DNA from: Actinobacteria bacterium OV320
GTDB lineage: Bacteria > Actinomycetota > Actinomycetes > Streptomycetales > Streptomycetaceae
Reading direction: 5' to 3'
DNA length: 64,000 nucleotides
Assembly: GCA_001298545.1 (NCBI GenBank)
Contig: LJCX01000029.1
Span: 682,001-746,000, forward strand
Made by a program: the position numbers and the translations under genes. Under the pieces are notes generated by a model. The model was given only the letters and a program-made list of their open reading frames with translations. It was not told where the DNA came from and ran no database searches. Shown here one piece after another: positions 42,495 to 50,886 of the stretch. Every line of letters starts with the position of its first letter. Position 1 is the stretch's first letter.

Positions 42495-43268
42495 TTGTTG
42501 TACGGCGCGATGAAGGTCGCTATCGGGGGACCGCTGAAGGTCACCTTCAGGCCCTGGGTGGAAGGCCTCGAGAACATTCCCGCCGAGGGCCCCGCGATCC
42601 TGGCGAGCAACCACCTGTCCTTCTCGGACTCGTTCTTCCTGCCCGCGGTCCTCGACCGCAAGGTGACCTTCATCGCGAAGGCCGAGTACTTCACCACACC
42701 CGGTGTGAAGGGCCGGCTGACGGCGGCCTTCTTCAAGGGCGTCGGACAGCTCCCGGTGGACCGCTCCGGCGGCCGCGGGGCCGGCGAGGCGGCGATCCGC
42801 AGCGGCGTGGAGGTGCTCGAGCGGGGGGAGCTGTTCGGCATCTACCCGGAGGGCACGCGGTCGCCCGACGGCCGGCTCTACCGCGGCAAGCCCGGTGGCC
42901 TCGCGCGCGTGGCGCTCGCCACCGGCGCGCCCGTGATCCCGGTCGCGATGATCGACACCGAGAAGATCCAGCCGCCCGGGAAGGTGCTGCCGAAGGTCAT
43001 GCGGCCCGGCATACGCATCGGCAAGCCGCTGGACTTCGCCCGGTACCAGGGCATGGATCACGACCGCTTCGTGCTGCGCGCCGTGACCGACGAGGTCATG
43101 TACGAGATCATGAAGCTCTCCGGCCAGGAGTACGTCGACATCTACGCGACCGCCGCCAAGCGGCAGATCACGGAGGCGGCGAAGGCCGAGAAGGAGGCGG
43201 AGAGGGCCGCGAAGGCGGCGCTCGCGCAGGCCGAGAAGGACCAGGCCAAGAAGGACAAAGAGCAGTAG
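42495..43268 (+). CDS. PlsC-type lysophospholipid acyltransferase
   Basis: A 257-residue glycerolipid acyltransferase with the catalytic NHLSFSDSFF (N-H-x4-D) motif, the GQLPVDRSGGRGAG block and FGIYPEGTRSPDGRLYRGK. It transfers an acyl chain to a lysophospholipid or a mannosylated lipid. The counterpart Rv2182c lies in the same place in mycobacteria. The TTG at 42495 is 7 nt after AGGAGG, a near-ideal spacing, so I prefer it over the ATG at 42510. The Lys/Ala-rich C-terminal tail (about 40 residues) is a charged helix. Confidence 0.9.
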   Translation: MLYGAMKVAIGGPLKVTFRPWVEGLENIPAEGPAILASNHLSFSDSFFLPAVLDRKVTFIAKAEYFTTPGVKGRLTAAFFKGVGQLPVDRSGGRGAGEAAIRSGVEVLERGELFGIYPEGTRSPDGRLYRGKPGGLARVALATGAPVIPVAMIDTEKIQPPGKVLPKVMRPGIRIGKPLDFARYQGMDHDRFVLRAVTDEVMYEIMKLSGQEYVDIYATAAKRQITEAAKAEKEAERAAKAALAQAEKDQAKKDKEQ

Positions 43269-43321
43269 TCCGGCGGTCGGTGGGCGGCAGTCGGTAGTCG
43301 GGGCCCGGGGGCGGGGGACGG

Positions 43322-44548
43322 ATGGCCAGGCGCGAGAGAGTCATCAGGATGTCGGTCGAGCTGCCGCTGTGGCGTGCGCTCGCCGGCTATCGGGTGCTCA
43401 CCATGCTGTACGCGGTGGGTTTCTTCGCCACCGCCTACGACGGGTTCGCCCGGCCCTGGGTCGCCGTCGGCTACTACTGCGTCCTGTTCGTCTGGACCGT
43501 GGCCACCCTGCCCAAGGTCGCGAGCGCGGCGAGCTGCACCAAGCGCTTCCTCGCCGCCGACCTCACCATCGCGCTCACCGGCATCCTGCTCACCACCGTG
43601 GCCGACGCCCACGAGCGCATCCAGTCGGGCGGCCCGACCCTGCCGTCGATATGGACCGCGGGATCCGTCCTGGCGTTCGCCATCAAGGGCGGCTGGCGCT
43701 GGGCGGCGTTCGCGTCCACGGCTGTCGCGGTCGCCAACCTGGTCGAGCGCGGTACCCCGGCCCGCGACACCATCCACAACGTGATCCTCGTCTGGGTCGC
43801 CTCCATCGCCATCGGCTACGTCGTCGAGGTCGCCCGCGCCTCCGAACGCACCCTGGCCCGCGCGCTGGAGATCGAGGCCGCGACCCGGGAGCGGGAGCGG
43901 CTCGCCCGGGACATCCACGACGGCGTGCTCCAGGTACTGGCCATGGTGCAGCGGCGCGGCGCGGTGCTCGGCGGCGAGGCGGCCGAACTGGGCCGGATGG
44001 CCGGGGAGCAGGAGGTCGCGCTGCGCACCCTGGTCGCCGGCGGCCTGGTGCCCGTCTCGCGGGTGTCGCAGGACGCGGCCGAGGGCGCCGTCGTGCAAGT
44101 GGTGGAGGAGCCGGCGGAGCAGACCGGTCCGGTCGACCTGCGCTCGCTGCTCGCCCCCTTCGCCGCCGCCCGCGTCAACCTCGCCGAGCCGGGCGCCCCG
44201 GTGATGCTGCCCGCGCCCGCCGCGAAGGAGCTGGCCGCGGCGGTCGGGGCCGCCCTGGACAACGTACGCAGACACGCCGGTGAGGACGCCCGGGCCTGGA
44301 TCCTGGTGGAGGACGAGCCCGGCGAGGTGATCATCACCGTGCGCGACGACGGGCCCGGCATCCCCGAGGGGCGGCTCGCGCAGGCCGAGGGCGAGGGGCG
44401 GCTCGGGGTCGCCCAGTCGATCCGGGGCCGGCTGCGGGACCTCGGCGGCAGCGCCGAGCTGATCTCCACCCCGGGGCAGGGCACGGAGGTCGAACTGACG
44501 GTGCCGAAGGAGAAGAACGTGCGGCGGGGGAAGGCGGAACAGCGATGA
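43322..44548 (+). CDS. Sensor histidine kinase of the MacS/NarX type
   Basis: A 408-residue kinase. The N-terminal ~180 residues carry five or six membrane helices with almost no outside loop (a MacS/DUF5931-type sensor). The HisKA_3 histidine is in ERERLARDIHDGVLQVL, and the HATPase domain has NVRRHAG and VRDDGPGIPEGR. It signals to the LuxR-type regulator whose gene overlaps its stop by ATGA. The input is unknown. ATG after GGGGGACGG; another in-frame ATG lies 27 bp downstream. Confidence 0.9.
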   Translation: MARRERVIRMSVELPLWRALAGYRVLTMLYAVGFFATAYDGFARPWVAVGYYCVLFVWTVATLPKVASAASCTKRFLAADLTIALTGILLTTVADAHERIQSGGPTLPSIWTAGSVLAFAIKGGWRWAAFASTAVAVANLVERGTPARDTIHNVILVWVASIAIGYVVEVARASERTLARALEIEAATRERERLARDIHDGVLQVLAMVQRRGAVLGGEAAELGRMAGEQEVALRTLVAGGLVPVSRVSQDAAEGAVVQVVEEPAEQTGPVDLRSLLAPFAAARVNLAEPGAPVMLPAPAAKELAAAVGAALDNVRRHAGEDARAWILVEDEPGEVIITVRDDGPGIPEGRLAQAEGEGRLGVAQSIRGRLRDLGGSAELISTPGQGTEVELTVPKEKNVRRGKAEQR

Positions 44549-45225
44549 GCAGTCAGCAGGATCCGATCAGGGTCATGGTGGTCGACGACCACCCCATGTG
44601 GCGCGACGCCGTCGCCCGGGACCTCGCCGAGGCCGGCCTCGACGTGGTCGCCACCGCGGGCGACGGGGAGCAGGCCGTGCGCCGGGCCAAGGCCACCACG
44701 CCCGATGTGCTGGTGCTGGACCTGAACCTGCCGGCCAAGCCCGGCGTCCAGGTCTGCAAGGAGGTCGTCGCCGCGAACCCGGCCCTGCGGGTCCTCGTGC
44801 TGTCGGCGAGCGGTGAGCACGCCGACGTGCTGGAGGCGGTGAAGTCCGGTGCGACCGGCTACCTGCTGAAGTCGGCTTCCACGGAGGAGCTGTTGGACGC
44901 GGTGCGCCGCACGGCCGTCGGCGACCCGGTGTTCACCCCGGGCCTGGCCGGGCTGGTCCTCGGCGAGTACCGCCGGCTGGCCTCGGACCCCGGCCCCGCC
45001 GCGGGCGGCGGCGACGAACCGAACGCGCCCCGGCTGACCGACCGGGAGACCGAGGTGCTGCGGCTGGTGGCCAAGGGCCTGAGCTACAAGCAGATCGCCG
45101 AACGCCTCGTCATCTCGCACCGCACGGTCCAGAACCACGTCCAGAACACCCTCGGCAAGCTCCAGCTCCACAACCGGGTGGAACTGGTCCGGTACGCGAT
45201 AGAGCGCGGCCTCGACGACGAGTGA
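44545..45225 (+). CDS. LuxR/NarL-type response regulator
   Basis: A 226-residue regulator. The receiver (about 8-125) has the acidic pair VVDDHPMW, phospho-acceptor aspartate in VLVLDLNLP, SASGEH and the lysine in YLLKSAS. The C-terminal HTH (about 165-226) has LTDRETEVLRLVAKGLSYKQ and VISHRTVQNHVQN. It starts within the kinase stop (ATGA), so both proteins are made together. Its targets are unknown; pfkA lies downstream in the same direction at 131 bp. Confidence 0.93.
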   Translation: MSSQQDPIRVMVVDDHPMWRDAVARDLAEAGLDVVATAGDGEQAVRRAKATTPDVLVLDLNLPAKPGVQVCKEVVAANPALRVLVLSASGEHADVLEAVKSGATGYLLKSASTEELLDAVRRTAVGDPVFTPGLAGLVLGEYRRLASDPGPAAGGGDEPNAPRLTDRETEVLRLVAKGLSYKQIAERLVISHRTVQNHVQNTLGKLQLHNRVELVRYAIERGLDDE

Positions 45226-45295
45226 CGACGGCCGCTCGCGGCGGCGGCCAATTCCCCGGCGATTCACCGGAATTGAATCTGCCGAGCCATATCTG

Positions 45296-45311
45296 TGTGA
45301 CCTGGATCACC
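45296..45311. promoter_or_regulatory. CRP-like palindrome upstream of pfkA
   Basis: TGTGACCTGGATCACC fits the TGTGA-N6-TCACA CRP pattern except for the last base. It is 46 bp before the pfkA ATG. Streptomyces Crp binds related GTG-N8-CAC sites. Confidence 0.5.
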
Positions 45312-45356
45312 ATTACCGTGACCTTCGTCGGCCAACCGCGGCGAAGGGACACTTCC

Positions 45357-46385
45357 ATGCGCGTCGGAGTACTGACCGGGGGCGGGGACTGCCCCGGCCT
45401 CAACGCCGTCATCCGGGCGGTCGTCCGCAAGGGCGTCCAGGAGTACGGCCATGAGTTCGTCGGATTCCGCGACGGCTGGCGGGGCCCCCTGGAAGGGAGG
45501 TCGATCCGCCTCGACATCCCCGCCGTGCGCGGCATCCTGCCCCGCGGCGGCACGATCCTCGGCTCCTCGCGGACCAACCCCCTCAAGGAGGAGGACGGCA
45601 TCCGCCGGATCAAGGACACCCTCGCCCGGCAGCGGGTCGGGGCCCTCATCACCATCGGCGGCGAGGACACCCTCGGGGTGGCGGCCCGGCTCTCCGACGA
45701 GTACGGGGTGCCCTGCGTGGGCGTCCCGAAGACCATCGACAACGACCTGTCCGCCACCGACTACACCTTCGGCTTCGACACCGCCGTGGGCATCGCGACC
45801 GAGGCCATCGACCGGCTGCACACCACCGCCGAGTCCCATATGCGCGTCCTCGTCGTCGAGGTGATGGGCCGTCACGCCGGCTGGATCGCCCTGCACTCCG
45901 GCCTGGCCGGCGGCGCCAACGTCATCCTCATCCCCGAGCAGCGCTTCGACATCGAGCAGGTCTGCGCCTGGGTGACCTCCCGCTTCCGGGCGTCGTACGC
46001 CCCGATCGTGGTCGTCGCCGAGGGCGCGATGCCCCGGGACGGCGACGCGGTGCTGAAGGACGGCTCGCTGGACTCCTTCGGGCACGTCCGGCTGTCCGGC
46101 GTCGGCGAGTGGCTCGCCAAGGAGATCGAACGGCGGACGGGGAACGAGGCCCGCACCACGGTCCTCGGTCACGTCCAGCGCGGCGGCACGCCGAGCGCCT
46201 TCGACCGCTGGCTCGCCACCCGCTTCGGCCTGCACGCCATCGACGCCGTCCACGAGGGCGACTTCGGCACGATGGTCGCCCTGCGCGGCACGGACATCGT
46301 CCGGGTACCGATCGCCGAGGCCACCGCGCAACTGAAGACGGTGGACCCGGAGCTGTACACGGAGGTCGGCGTGTTCTTCGGCTGA
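45357..46385 (+). CDS. pfkA: 6-phosphofructokinase PfkA
   Basis: A 342-residue group A phosphofructokinase. GGGDCPGLNAVIR is the donor-binding start, PKTIDND the active site, MGRHAGWIAL and HVQRGGTPSAFDR follow. At the residues that set donor choice it has Asp104 (GGEDTLG) and Lys124 (PKTIDND), the pair usually linked with pyrophosphate-dependent enzymes rather than the Gly/Gly of ATP enzymes. ATG at 45357 with GAAGGGA about 8 nt upstream; a longer in-frame ORF starts inside the previous gene. A CRP-like site precedes it. Confidence 0.93.
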   Translation: MRVGVLTGGGDCPGLNAVIRAVVRKGVQEYGHEFVGFRDGWRGPLEGRSIRLDIPAVRGILPRGGTILGSSRTNPLKEEDGIRRIKDTLARQRVGALITIGGEDTLGVAARLSDEYGVPCVGVPKTIDNDLSATDYTFGFDTAVGIATEAIDRLHTTAESHMRVLVVEVMGRHAGWIALHSGLAGGANVILIPEQRFDIEQVCAWVTSRFRASYAPIVVVAEGAMPRDGDAVLKDGSLDSFGHVRLSGVGEWLAKEIERRTGNEARTTVLGHVQRGGTPSAFDRWLATRFGLHAIDAVHEGDFGTMVALRGTDIVRVPIAEATAQLKTVDPELYTEVGVFFG

Positions 46386-46403
46386 GGCGCCGCCGGCCGG
46401 CCG

Positions 46404-48311
46404 CTACCGGGCCGGCCGCGGTTCGGCGCCCACCCGGGCCACCAACTCCCGCACCACGGCGGCCCCGTTCAGCGTCAGCACCGACTCCGGATGGAACTGG
46501 ACCCCGGCGACCGCGTTCATGGGTGCCCCTTCGGCGCGCCCCGGCCCGCGCAGCGCGTGCACCTCGCCGTTCGCGGCCCGGCTCACCTCCACCCCGTGCG
46601 CGGCCAGTTCCCGCAGGCTCTCGTCGTCGCACAGCGCCACGAAGCTGTTGTAGAACCCGACGGTCTCCGCCCGCCCGAACAGGTCCACGGTCGTCTGCGC
46701 CCCCTGGTACGGCACCTGCTTGCGTACGATGTCCAGCCCCAGCTCCGCCGCGATCAGCTCGTGCCCGAGGCAGACCCCGAGGACACCGTGCCGGTGCTCC
46801 CTGATCACCCGCGCGGTCAGCCCCCGCAGCAGCCGCATCTTCGGGTCGGTCAGGTCGGACGGGTCGCCGGGGCCGGGGCCCAGCACGACCGGTCCCTCGT
46901 GCGCGAGCACCGACTCCGTCAGCCCGGGTTCGTCGTAGCGCCGGACGCTCACCTCGAGCCCGCTCGAGCGCAGCACATGCGCGAGCATCGCGGTGAAGGT
47001 GTCCTCGCCGTCGACGACGAGCGCGTGCCCGGTCAACTCCTGCGTCCGCTCCTGCATCCGCAGCCAGAACGGCGCCAGCGAGGCCCGGCGCCCGTCCAGC
47101 GCCGCCCGCACCCGGGGGTCGTCGGCCAGCCGGGGCCGCGCGCCGTCCGTCCGCGGCCGGCCCGGCCGGACACCGAGCGCGGCCAGCACACCCGCCGCCT
47201 TCGCGTGCGTCTCCGCGACCTCGCCCGCCGGATCCGACCCGCGGACGAGCGTGGCGCCGACCGGCACCCGCAGCCGCCCGGCCGCGTCGATGTCGGCGGT
47301 GCGGATGAGAATGGGGGAGTCGAGGGTCTGCGCCCCGCCCGGGTCCCGGCCCAGCAGCGCCAGCGCGCCGGCGTAGTAACCCCGCCCGACACCGTCCGGC
47401 CCGAGGGGCTCGTACCGCTCGATGACCCGGCAGGCGTTCTGCACGGGCGAGCCGGTGACGGTCGCCGCGAACATGGTCTCCTTCAGCACCTCCCGCACAT
47501 CCAGCGAGGACCTGCCGCGCAGCTCGTACTCCGTGTGCGCGAGATGCGCCATCTCCTTCAGCCGGGGTCCGATCACCACCCCGCCCATGTCACCGACGGT
47601 GCACATCATCTTGAGCTCCTCGTCGACGACCATCGACAGCTCCTCGATCTCCTTGCCGTCGGCGAGGAAGTCCAGCAGCCGCTCGGGCGTCGGACCCTCC
47701 GCCGGATACCGGTACGTCCCGCTGATCGGGTTCATCACGACCGTGCCGCCGGACATCCGCACATGCACCTCGGGGCTCGCTCCCACCAGCGTCCGGTCCC
47801 CGGTGTGCACGACGAACGTCCAGTAGGCGCCCCGCTCGCCTTCGAGGAGCCGCCGGAAGAGGGCCAGCGCGTCGGCCCGGCCGAACCCCGGGATCCGCCC
47901 CCGGTAGGTCCGCCGGATCACGAAGTTGGCACCCTCGCCCCGGCCGATCTCGTCCCGCAGCACCCGCCCGACGATCTCCGCGTACTCCTCGTCGGCCACG
48001 TCGAAGCCGCCGTCCTCGACCCGCACGTCCCGGGCCGGCAGCCGGTCGAGGGCGTCCGCCAGAGGCAGGACGTGACGTTCCTCGGGAACCAGCACCGCCA
48101 GCGGGGTGCCGTCGTCGCGGACGTCGAAGCCGCGCTCGCGGATCTGCCGGAAGGGGACGAGCGCCAGGCACTCCTCGGGCAGGTCGGCGAGCCGTTCGTA
48201 CGTGGTGACCGGGCCGAGGAGTACCTCCACCGTGTCCGCGTCATGGCCGGGAGTGCGGCGGCGGAGCAGCGCGAACGGGCGGTCGTCGTGGAGCAGCCGT
48301 GCCAGGTCCAT
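46404..48311 (-). CDS. trpE: Fused anthranilate synthase (TrpE-TrpG type)
   Basis: A 635-residue two-domain enzyme that makes anthranilate from chorismate and glutamine. Residues ~1-430 are the chorismate-binding TrpE part (GEGANFVIRRTYRG, MNPISGTYRYP, MMCTVGDMGGVVIGP, TVTGSPVQNACRVIE); ~450-635 are the glutamine amidotransferase with nucleophile GVCLGHELIA and the histidine in GVQFHPES. Such fusions occur in trp and phenazine pathways; the trp leader upstream points to tryptophan. The ATG at 48311 follows GGAAGAGGAACCC; upstream in-frame codons belong to the leader. Confidence 0.92.
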   Translation of the reverse strand: MDLARLLHDDRPFALLRRRTPGHDADTVEVLLGPVTTYERLADLPEECLALVPFRQIRERGFDVRDDGTPLAVLVPEERHVLPLADALDRLPARDVRVEDGGFDVADEEYAEIVGRVLRDEIGRGEGANFVIRRTYRGRIPGFGRADALALFRRLLEGERGAYWTFVVHTGDRTLVGASPEVHVRMSGGTVVMNPISGTYRYPAEGPTPERLLDFLADGKEIEELSMVVDEELKMMCTVGDMGGVVIGPRLKEMAHLAHTEYELRGRSSLDVREVLKETMFAATVTGSPVQNACRVIERYEPLGPDGVGRGYYAGALALLGRDPGGAQTLDSPILIRTADIDAAGRLRVPVGATLVRGSDPAGEVAETHAKAAGVLAALGVRPGRPRTDGARPRLADDPRVRAALDGRRASLAPFWLRMQERTQELTGHALVVDGEDTFTAMLAHVLRSSGLEVSVRRYDEPGLTESVLAHEGPVVLGPGPGDPSDLTDPKMRLLRGLTARVIREHRHGVLGVCLGHELIAAELGLDIVRKQVPYQGAQTTVDLFGRAETVGFYNSFVALCDDESLRELAAHGVEVSRAANGEVHALRGPGRAEGAPMNAVAGVQFHPESVLTLNGAAVVRELVARVGAEPRPAR

Positions 48312-48379
48312 GGGTTCCTCTTCCGTCGATCTCGATCTCGATCGATGTCGGTATCGGTGAGGAACGGCCCCGGACACGC

Positions 48380-48406
48380 CGAAGGCCGCCCCTCGGGCGG
48401 CCTTCG
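48380..48406 (-). terminator. Attenuator hairpin of the trp leader
   Basis: CGAAGGCCGCC and GGCGGCCTTCG form an 11-bp stem with a 5-nt loop (plus-strand 48380-48390 and 48396-48406), between the leader peptide stop and trpE. It is the expected terminator for Trp-codon attenuation. Confidence 0.75.
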
Positions 48407-48428
48407 CGAAGTCTTGCGTACGCGCAGT

Positions 48429-48485
48429 TCAGTGGGCCGCCGGATGAGCGGTCCACCACCAGTTCTGGGTCGAAAGCGCGAACAT
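48429..48485 (-). CDS. trpL: trp leader peptide TrpL
   Basis: An 18-residue peptide MFALSTQNWWWTAHPAAH. Three consecutive Trp codons precede a hairpin and the trpE gene, the signature of transcription attenuation: stalling at Trp codons under tryptophan shortage would favour an antiterminator. No ribosome site is present, but TAGGGT lies 7 nt before the ATG, so the leader is probably translated from the 5' end of its message. Confidence 0.85.
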   Translation of the reverse strand: MFALSTQNWWWTAHPAAH

Positions 48486-48581
48486 GCGACGCACCCTACC
48501 CCACGCGCACCTGAGCACAGGGGCGTCTCACCTGTCGAGCCGGGCGAAAACGACTCGACACGACCCCGTAATGTTGAGGGC

Positions 48582-49934
48582 GTGACCGTGAACGCTAAGA
48601 CCAGCGCCAGCGCTGGCAACACCTGGCGAGACCTGCCCGCGGCGCAGCAGCCCGAGTACCCCGACACCGAGGCTCTGCGCGCAGTGATCGCGGAACTCGA
48701 GTCGTATCCGCCGCTCGTCTTCGCGGGCGAGTGCGACCAGCTGCGCGCCCGGATGGCGGCCGTCGCCAAGGGAGAGGCGTTCCTTCTCCAGGGCGGCGAC
48801 TGCGCCGAGGCGTTCGACGGGGTGTCCGCCGACCAGATCCGCAACAAGCTCAAGACGCTGCTCCAGATGGGCGCCGTGCTCACGTACGCGGCCTCGGTGC
48901 CGGTCGTCAAGGTCGGCCGGATCGCCGGCCAGTACTCCAAGCCGCGCTCCAAGGGCACCGAGACCCGCGACGGCGTGACCCTGCCGACGTACCGCGGCGA
49001 CTCGGTCAACGGCTTCGCCTTCGACGAGGCGTCCCGTGTCCCGGACCCCGAGCGCCTGAAGCGGATGTACAACGCGTCCGCCTCCACGCTCAACCTGGTG
49101 CGTGCCTTCACCACCGGCGGCTACGCCGACCTGCGCCAGGTGCACGCCTGGAACCAGGACTTCGTGAAGCAGTCCCCGTCCGGTCAGCGCTACGAGCAGC
49201 TCGCCCGCGAGATCGACAACGCGCTGAACTTCATGCACGCCTGCGGGGCCGACCCGGAGGAGTTCAAGACGGTCGAGTTCTTCTCCTCGCACGAGGCGCT
49301 GCTGCTCGACTACGAGTCCGCCCTGACCAGGGTCGACTCCCGCACCGGGCGGCTGTACGACGTCTCGGCGCACATGGTGTGGATCGGTGAGCGCACCCGG
49401 CAGCTGGACCACGCGCACATCGAGTTCGCGTCGAAGATCCGCAACCCGATCGGCATCAAGCTCGGCCCGACGACCACGGCCGAGGAGGCGCTGCAGTACA
49501 TCGACCGCCTCGACCCCGACCGCGAGCCGGGCCGGCTGACCTTCATCGTCCGCATGGGCGCCGACAAGGTCCGCGACAAGCTGCCCGAGCTGGTCGAGAA
49601 GGTCAGCGCCTCGGGCGCGACCGTCGCCTGGATCACCGACCCGATGCACGGCAACACCTACGAGGCCGCCTCGGGTCACAAGACCCGCCGGTTCGACGAC
49701 GTGCTCGACGAGGTCAAGGGCTTCTTCGAGGTCCACAAGGCGCTCGGCACCCACCCGGGCGGCATCCACGTGGAGCTGACCGGCGACGATGTCACCGAGT
49801 GCGTGGGCGGCGGCGACGAGATCTTCGTCGACGACCTGCACCAGCGCTACGAGACGGCCTGTGACCCCCGCCTGAACCGCAGCCAGTCCCTGGACCTGGC
49901 CTTCCTCGTGGCGGAGATGTACCGGGACCAGTGA
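48582..49934 (+). CDS. aroH: Type II 3-deoxy-7-phosphoheptulonate (DAHP) synthase
   Basis: A 450-residue enzyme joining PEP and erythrose 4-phosphate, the first step of the shikimate pathway. Type II (plant/mycobacterial) features are clear: GECDQLRARM, LLQGGDCAEAF, RIAGQYSKPRS, HMVWIGERTRQLDHAH, KLGPTTT and ITDPMHGNTYEA. GTG at 48582 (MTVNAKTS) has TAATGT 7 nt upstream, a possible leaderless start; GTG at 48588 has GAGGG 7 nt before it. It is divergent from trpL-trpE, placing the entry to aromatic synthesis next to the tryptophan branch. Confidence 0.94.
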   Translation: MTVNAKTSASAGNTWRDLPAAQQPEYPDTEALRAVIAELESYPPLVFAGECDQLRARMAAVAKGEAFLLQGGDCAEAFDGVSADQIRNKLKTLLQMGAVLTYAASVPVVKVGRIAGQYSKPRSKGTETRDGVTLPTYRGDSVNGFAFDEASRVPDPERLKRMYNASASTLNLVRAFTTGGYADLRQVHAWNQDFVKQSPSGQRYEQLAREIDNALNFMHACGADPEEFKTVEFFSSHEALLLDYESALTRVDSRTGRLYDVSAHMVWIGERTRQLDHAHIEFASKIRNPIGIKLGPTTTAEEALQYIDRLDPDREPGRLTFIVRMGADKVRDKLPELVEKVSASGATVAWITDPMHGNTYEAASGHKTRRFDDVLDEVKGFFEVHKALGTHPGGIHVELTGDDVTECVGGGDEIFVDDLHQRYETACDPRLNRSQSLDLAFLVAEMYRDQ

Positions 49935-49952
49935 CCTTCCGGTCATGGATCA

Positions 49953-49994
49953 TGGAGTGGGGCGCGGATCACATACGATCCGCGCCCCACTCCA
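49953..49994 (+). terminator. Strong terminator after DAHP synthase
   Basis: An 18-bp perfect stem, built from GAGTGGGGCGCGGATC and GATCCGCGCCCCACTC plus flanking pairs, with a 6-nt ACATAC loop, then CTTTTG. Confidence 0.92.
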
Positions 49995-50018
49995 CTTTTG
50001 CGTCCGTCGACCGCCGGG

Positions 50019-50037
50019 TAAGGTTAGGTTAGCCTTA
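50019..50037. promoter_or_regulatory. Iron box (DtxR/DmdR type) before bfd
   Basis: TAAGGTTAGGTTAGCCTTA closely resembles the DtxR-family consensus TTAGGTTAGGCTAACCTAA and is itself a partial palindrome. It is 26 bp before the bfd start, so iron-bound repressor should switch bfd off. Confidence 0.8.
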
Positions 50038-50063
50038 TTGATCTCGGCGGGAGGTGAATCCGC

Positions 50064-50306
50064 GTGTTCGTATGCAGCTGCTTCGGTGTGACCGAGGCGC
50101 AGGTTCAGCAGCACGCGGACAACGGAGCATGCACCCCCCGCCAGATCGCCTCCGCCTGCAAGGCGGGCACGGACTGCGGGTCGTGCGTCCGTCGTATCCA
50201 GGCGATCCTCGGCCGGGGCGCCCTTCCGCGCCGCGACCTCGCCGCCCAGGGCAGGCCGGTCCTCGCCGGACTCGAGGAGTACGAAGACCTCGAGGAAGCC
50301 GCCTAG
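50064..50306 (+). CDS. bfd: Bacterioferritin-associated ferredoxin Bfd
   Basis: An 80-residue [2Fe-2S] protein that binds bacterioferritin and feeds it electrons to release stored iron. The four cluster cysteines appear as CSC near the start and CGSC around residues 38-41 (TDCGSCVRRI), the Bfd pattern. GTG with GGAGGTGA upstream. Convergent with bfr (8 bp apart), its functional partner, and preceded by an iron box: it should be made under iron shortage, when stores must be mobilised. Confidence 0.93.
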   Translation: MFVCSCFGVTEAQVQQHADNGACTPRQIASACKAGTDCGSCVRRIQAILGRGALPRRDLAAQGRPVLAGLEEYEDLEEAA

Positions 50307-50314
50307 CCAGGGGC

Positions 50315-50794
50315 TCAGCTCTCCGGCTGCTCGATCAGCTGCGCCAGGTACAGCGCCTCACCGAGCTTCTCCACCAGGTCCAGCTGCGTGTCGAGGTAGT
50401 CGATGTGGTGCTCCTCGTCCTCGAGGATCGACTCGAAGATGTTCGCGGACGTGATGTCGCCCTTCTCGCGCATCACCTTGATCCCGCGCTTCAGCCGGTC
50501 GATCGCCTCGACCTCGACCTGACGGTCGGCCTCGAACATCTCCTTGACCGTCTGCCCGACCCGCACGTGGAAGAGCCGCTGGTAGTTCGGCAGCCCGTCC
50601 AGGAACAGGATCCGGTCGGTGAGCACCTCGGCGTGCTTCATCTCGTCGAACGACTCGTGCCGGGTGTACTTGGCGAGCTTCGTCCAGCCGAAGTTCTCCT
50701 GCATCTTGGCGTGGAGGAAGTACTGGTTGATCGCGGTGAGCTCGCCGGTGAGCTGCTCGTTGAGGAACTCGATGACCTCGGGGTCGCCCTGCAT
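50315..50794 (-). CDS. bfr: Bacterioferritin Bfr
   Basis: A 159-residue iron-storage subunit that forms a 24-mer shell. Ferroxidase ligands are visible (Glu in EQLTGELTAINQY; E-M-x-H in FDEMKHAEVL; E-x-x-H in EDEEHHIDYLD), and the Met of DEMKHAE is the haem ligand. The ATG at 50794 has AAGGAG 8 nt before it; an in-frame start 18 bp upstream does not. Bfd lies convergent. Confidence 0.95.
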   Translation of the reverse strand: MQGDPEVIEFLNEQLTGELTAINQYFLHAKMQENFGWTKLAKYTRHESFDEMKHAEVLTDRILFLDGLPNYQRLFHVRVGQTVKEMFEADRQVEVEAIDRLKRGIKVMREKGDITSANIFESILEDEEHHIDYLDTQLDLVEKLGEALYLAQLIEQPES

Positions 50795-50886
50795 CGCAGA
50801 GGCTCCTTCCACGTGGGGGATCGGGGTGGGGGGAATCGGGGAGGCTGCCGCCGAATGATTGCACCGGTGCCGAAGATCGTCCAGTA

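Noticed and set aside
45248..45275. CAATTCC...GGAATTG inverted repeat upstream of pfkA
   Set aside because: Only 7-bp arms with a 13-bp spacer; weaker than the CRP-like site and could be chance.
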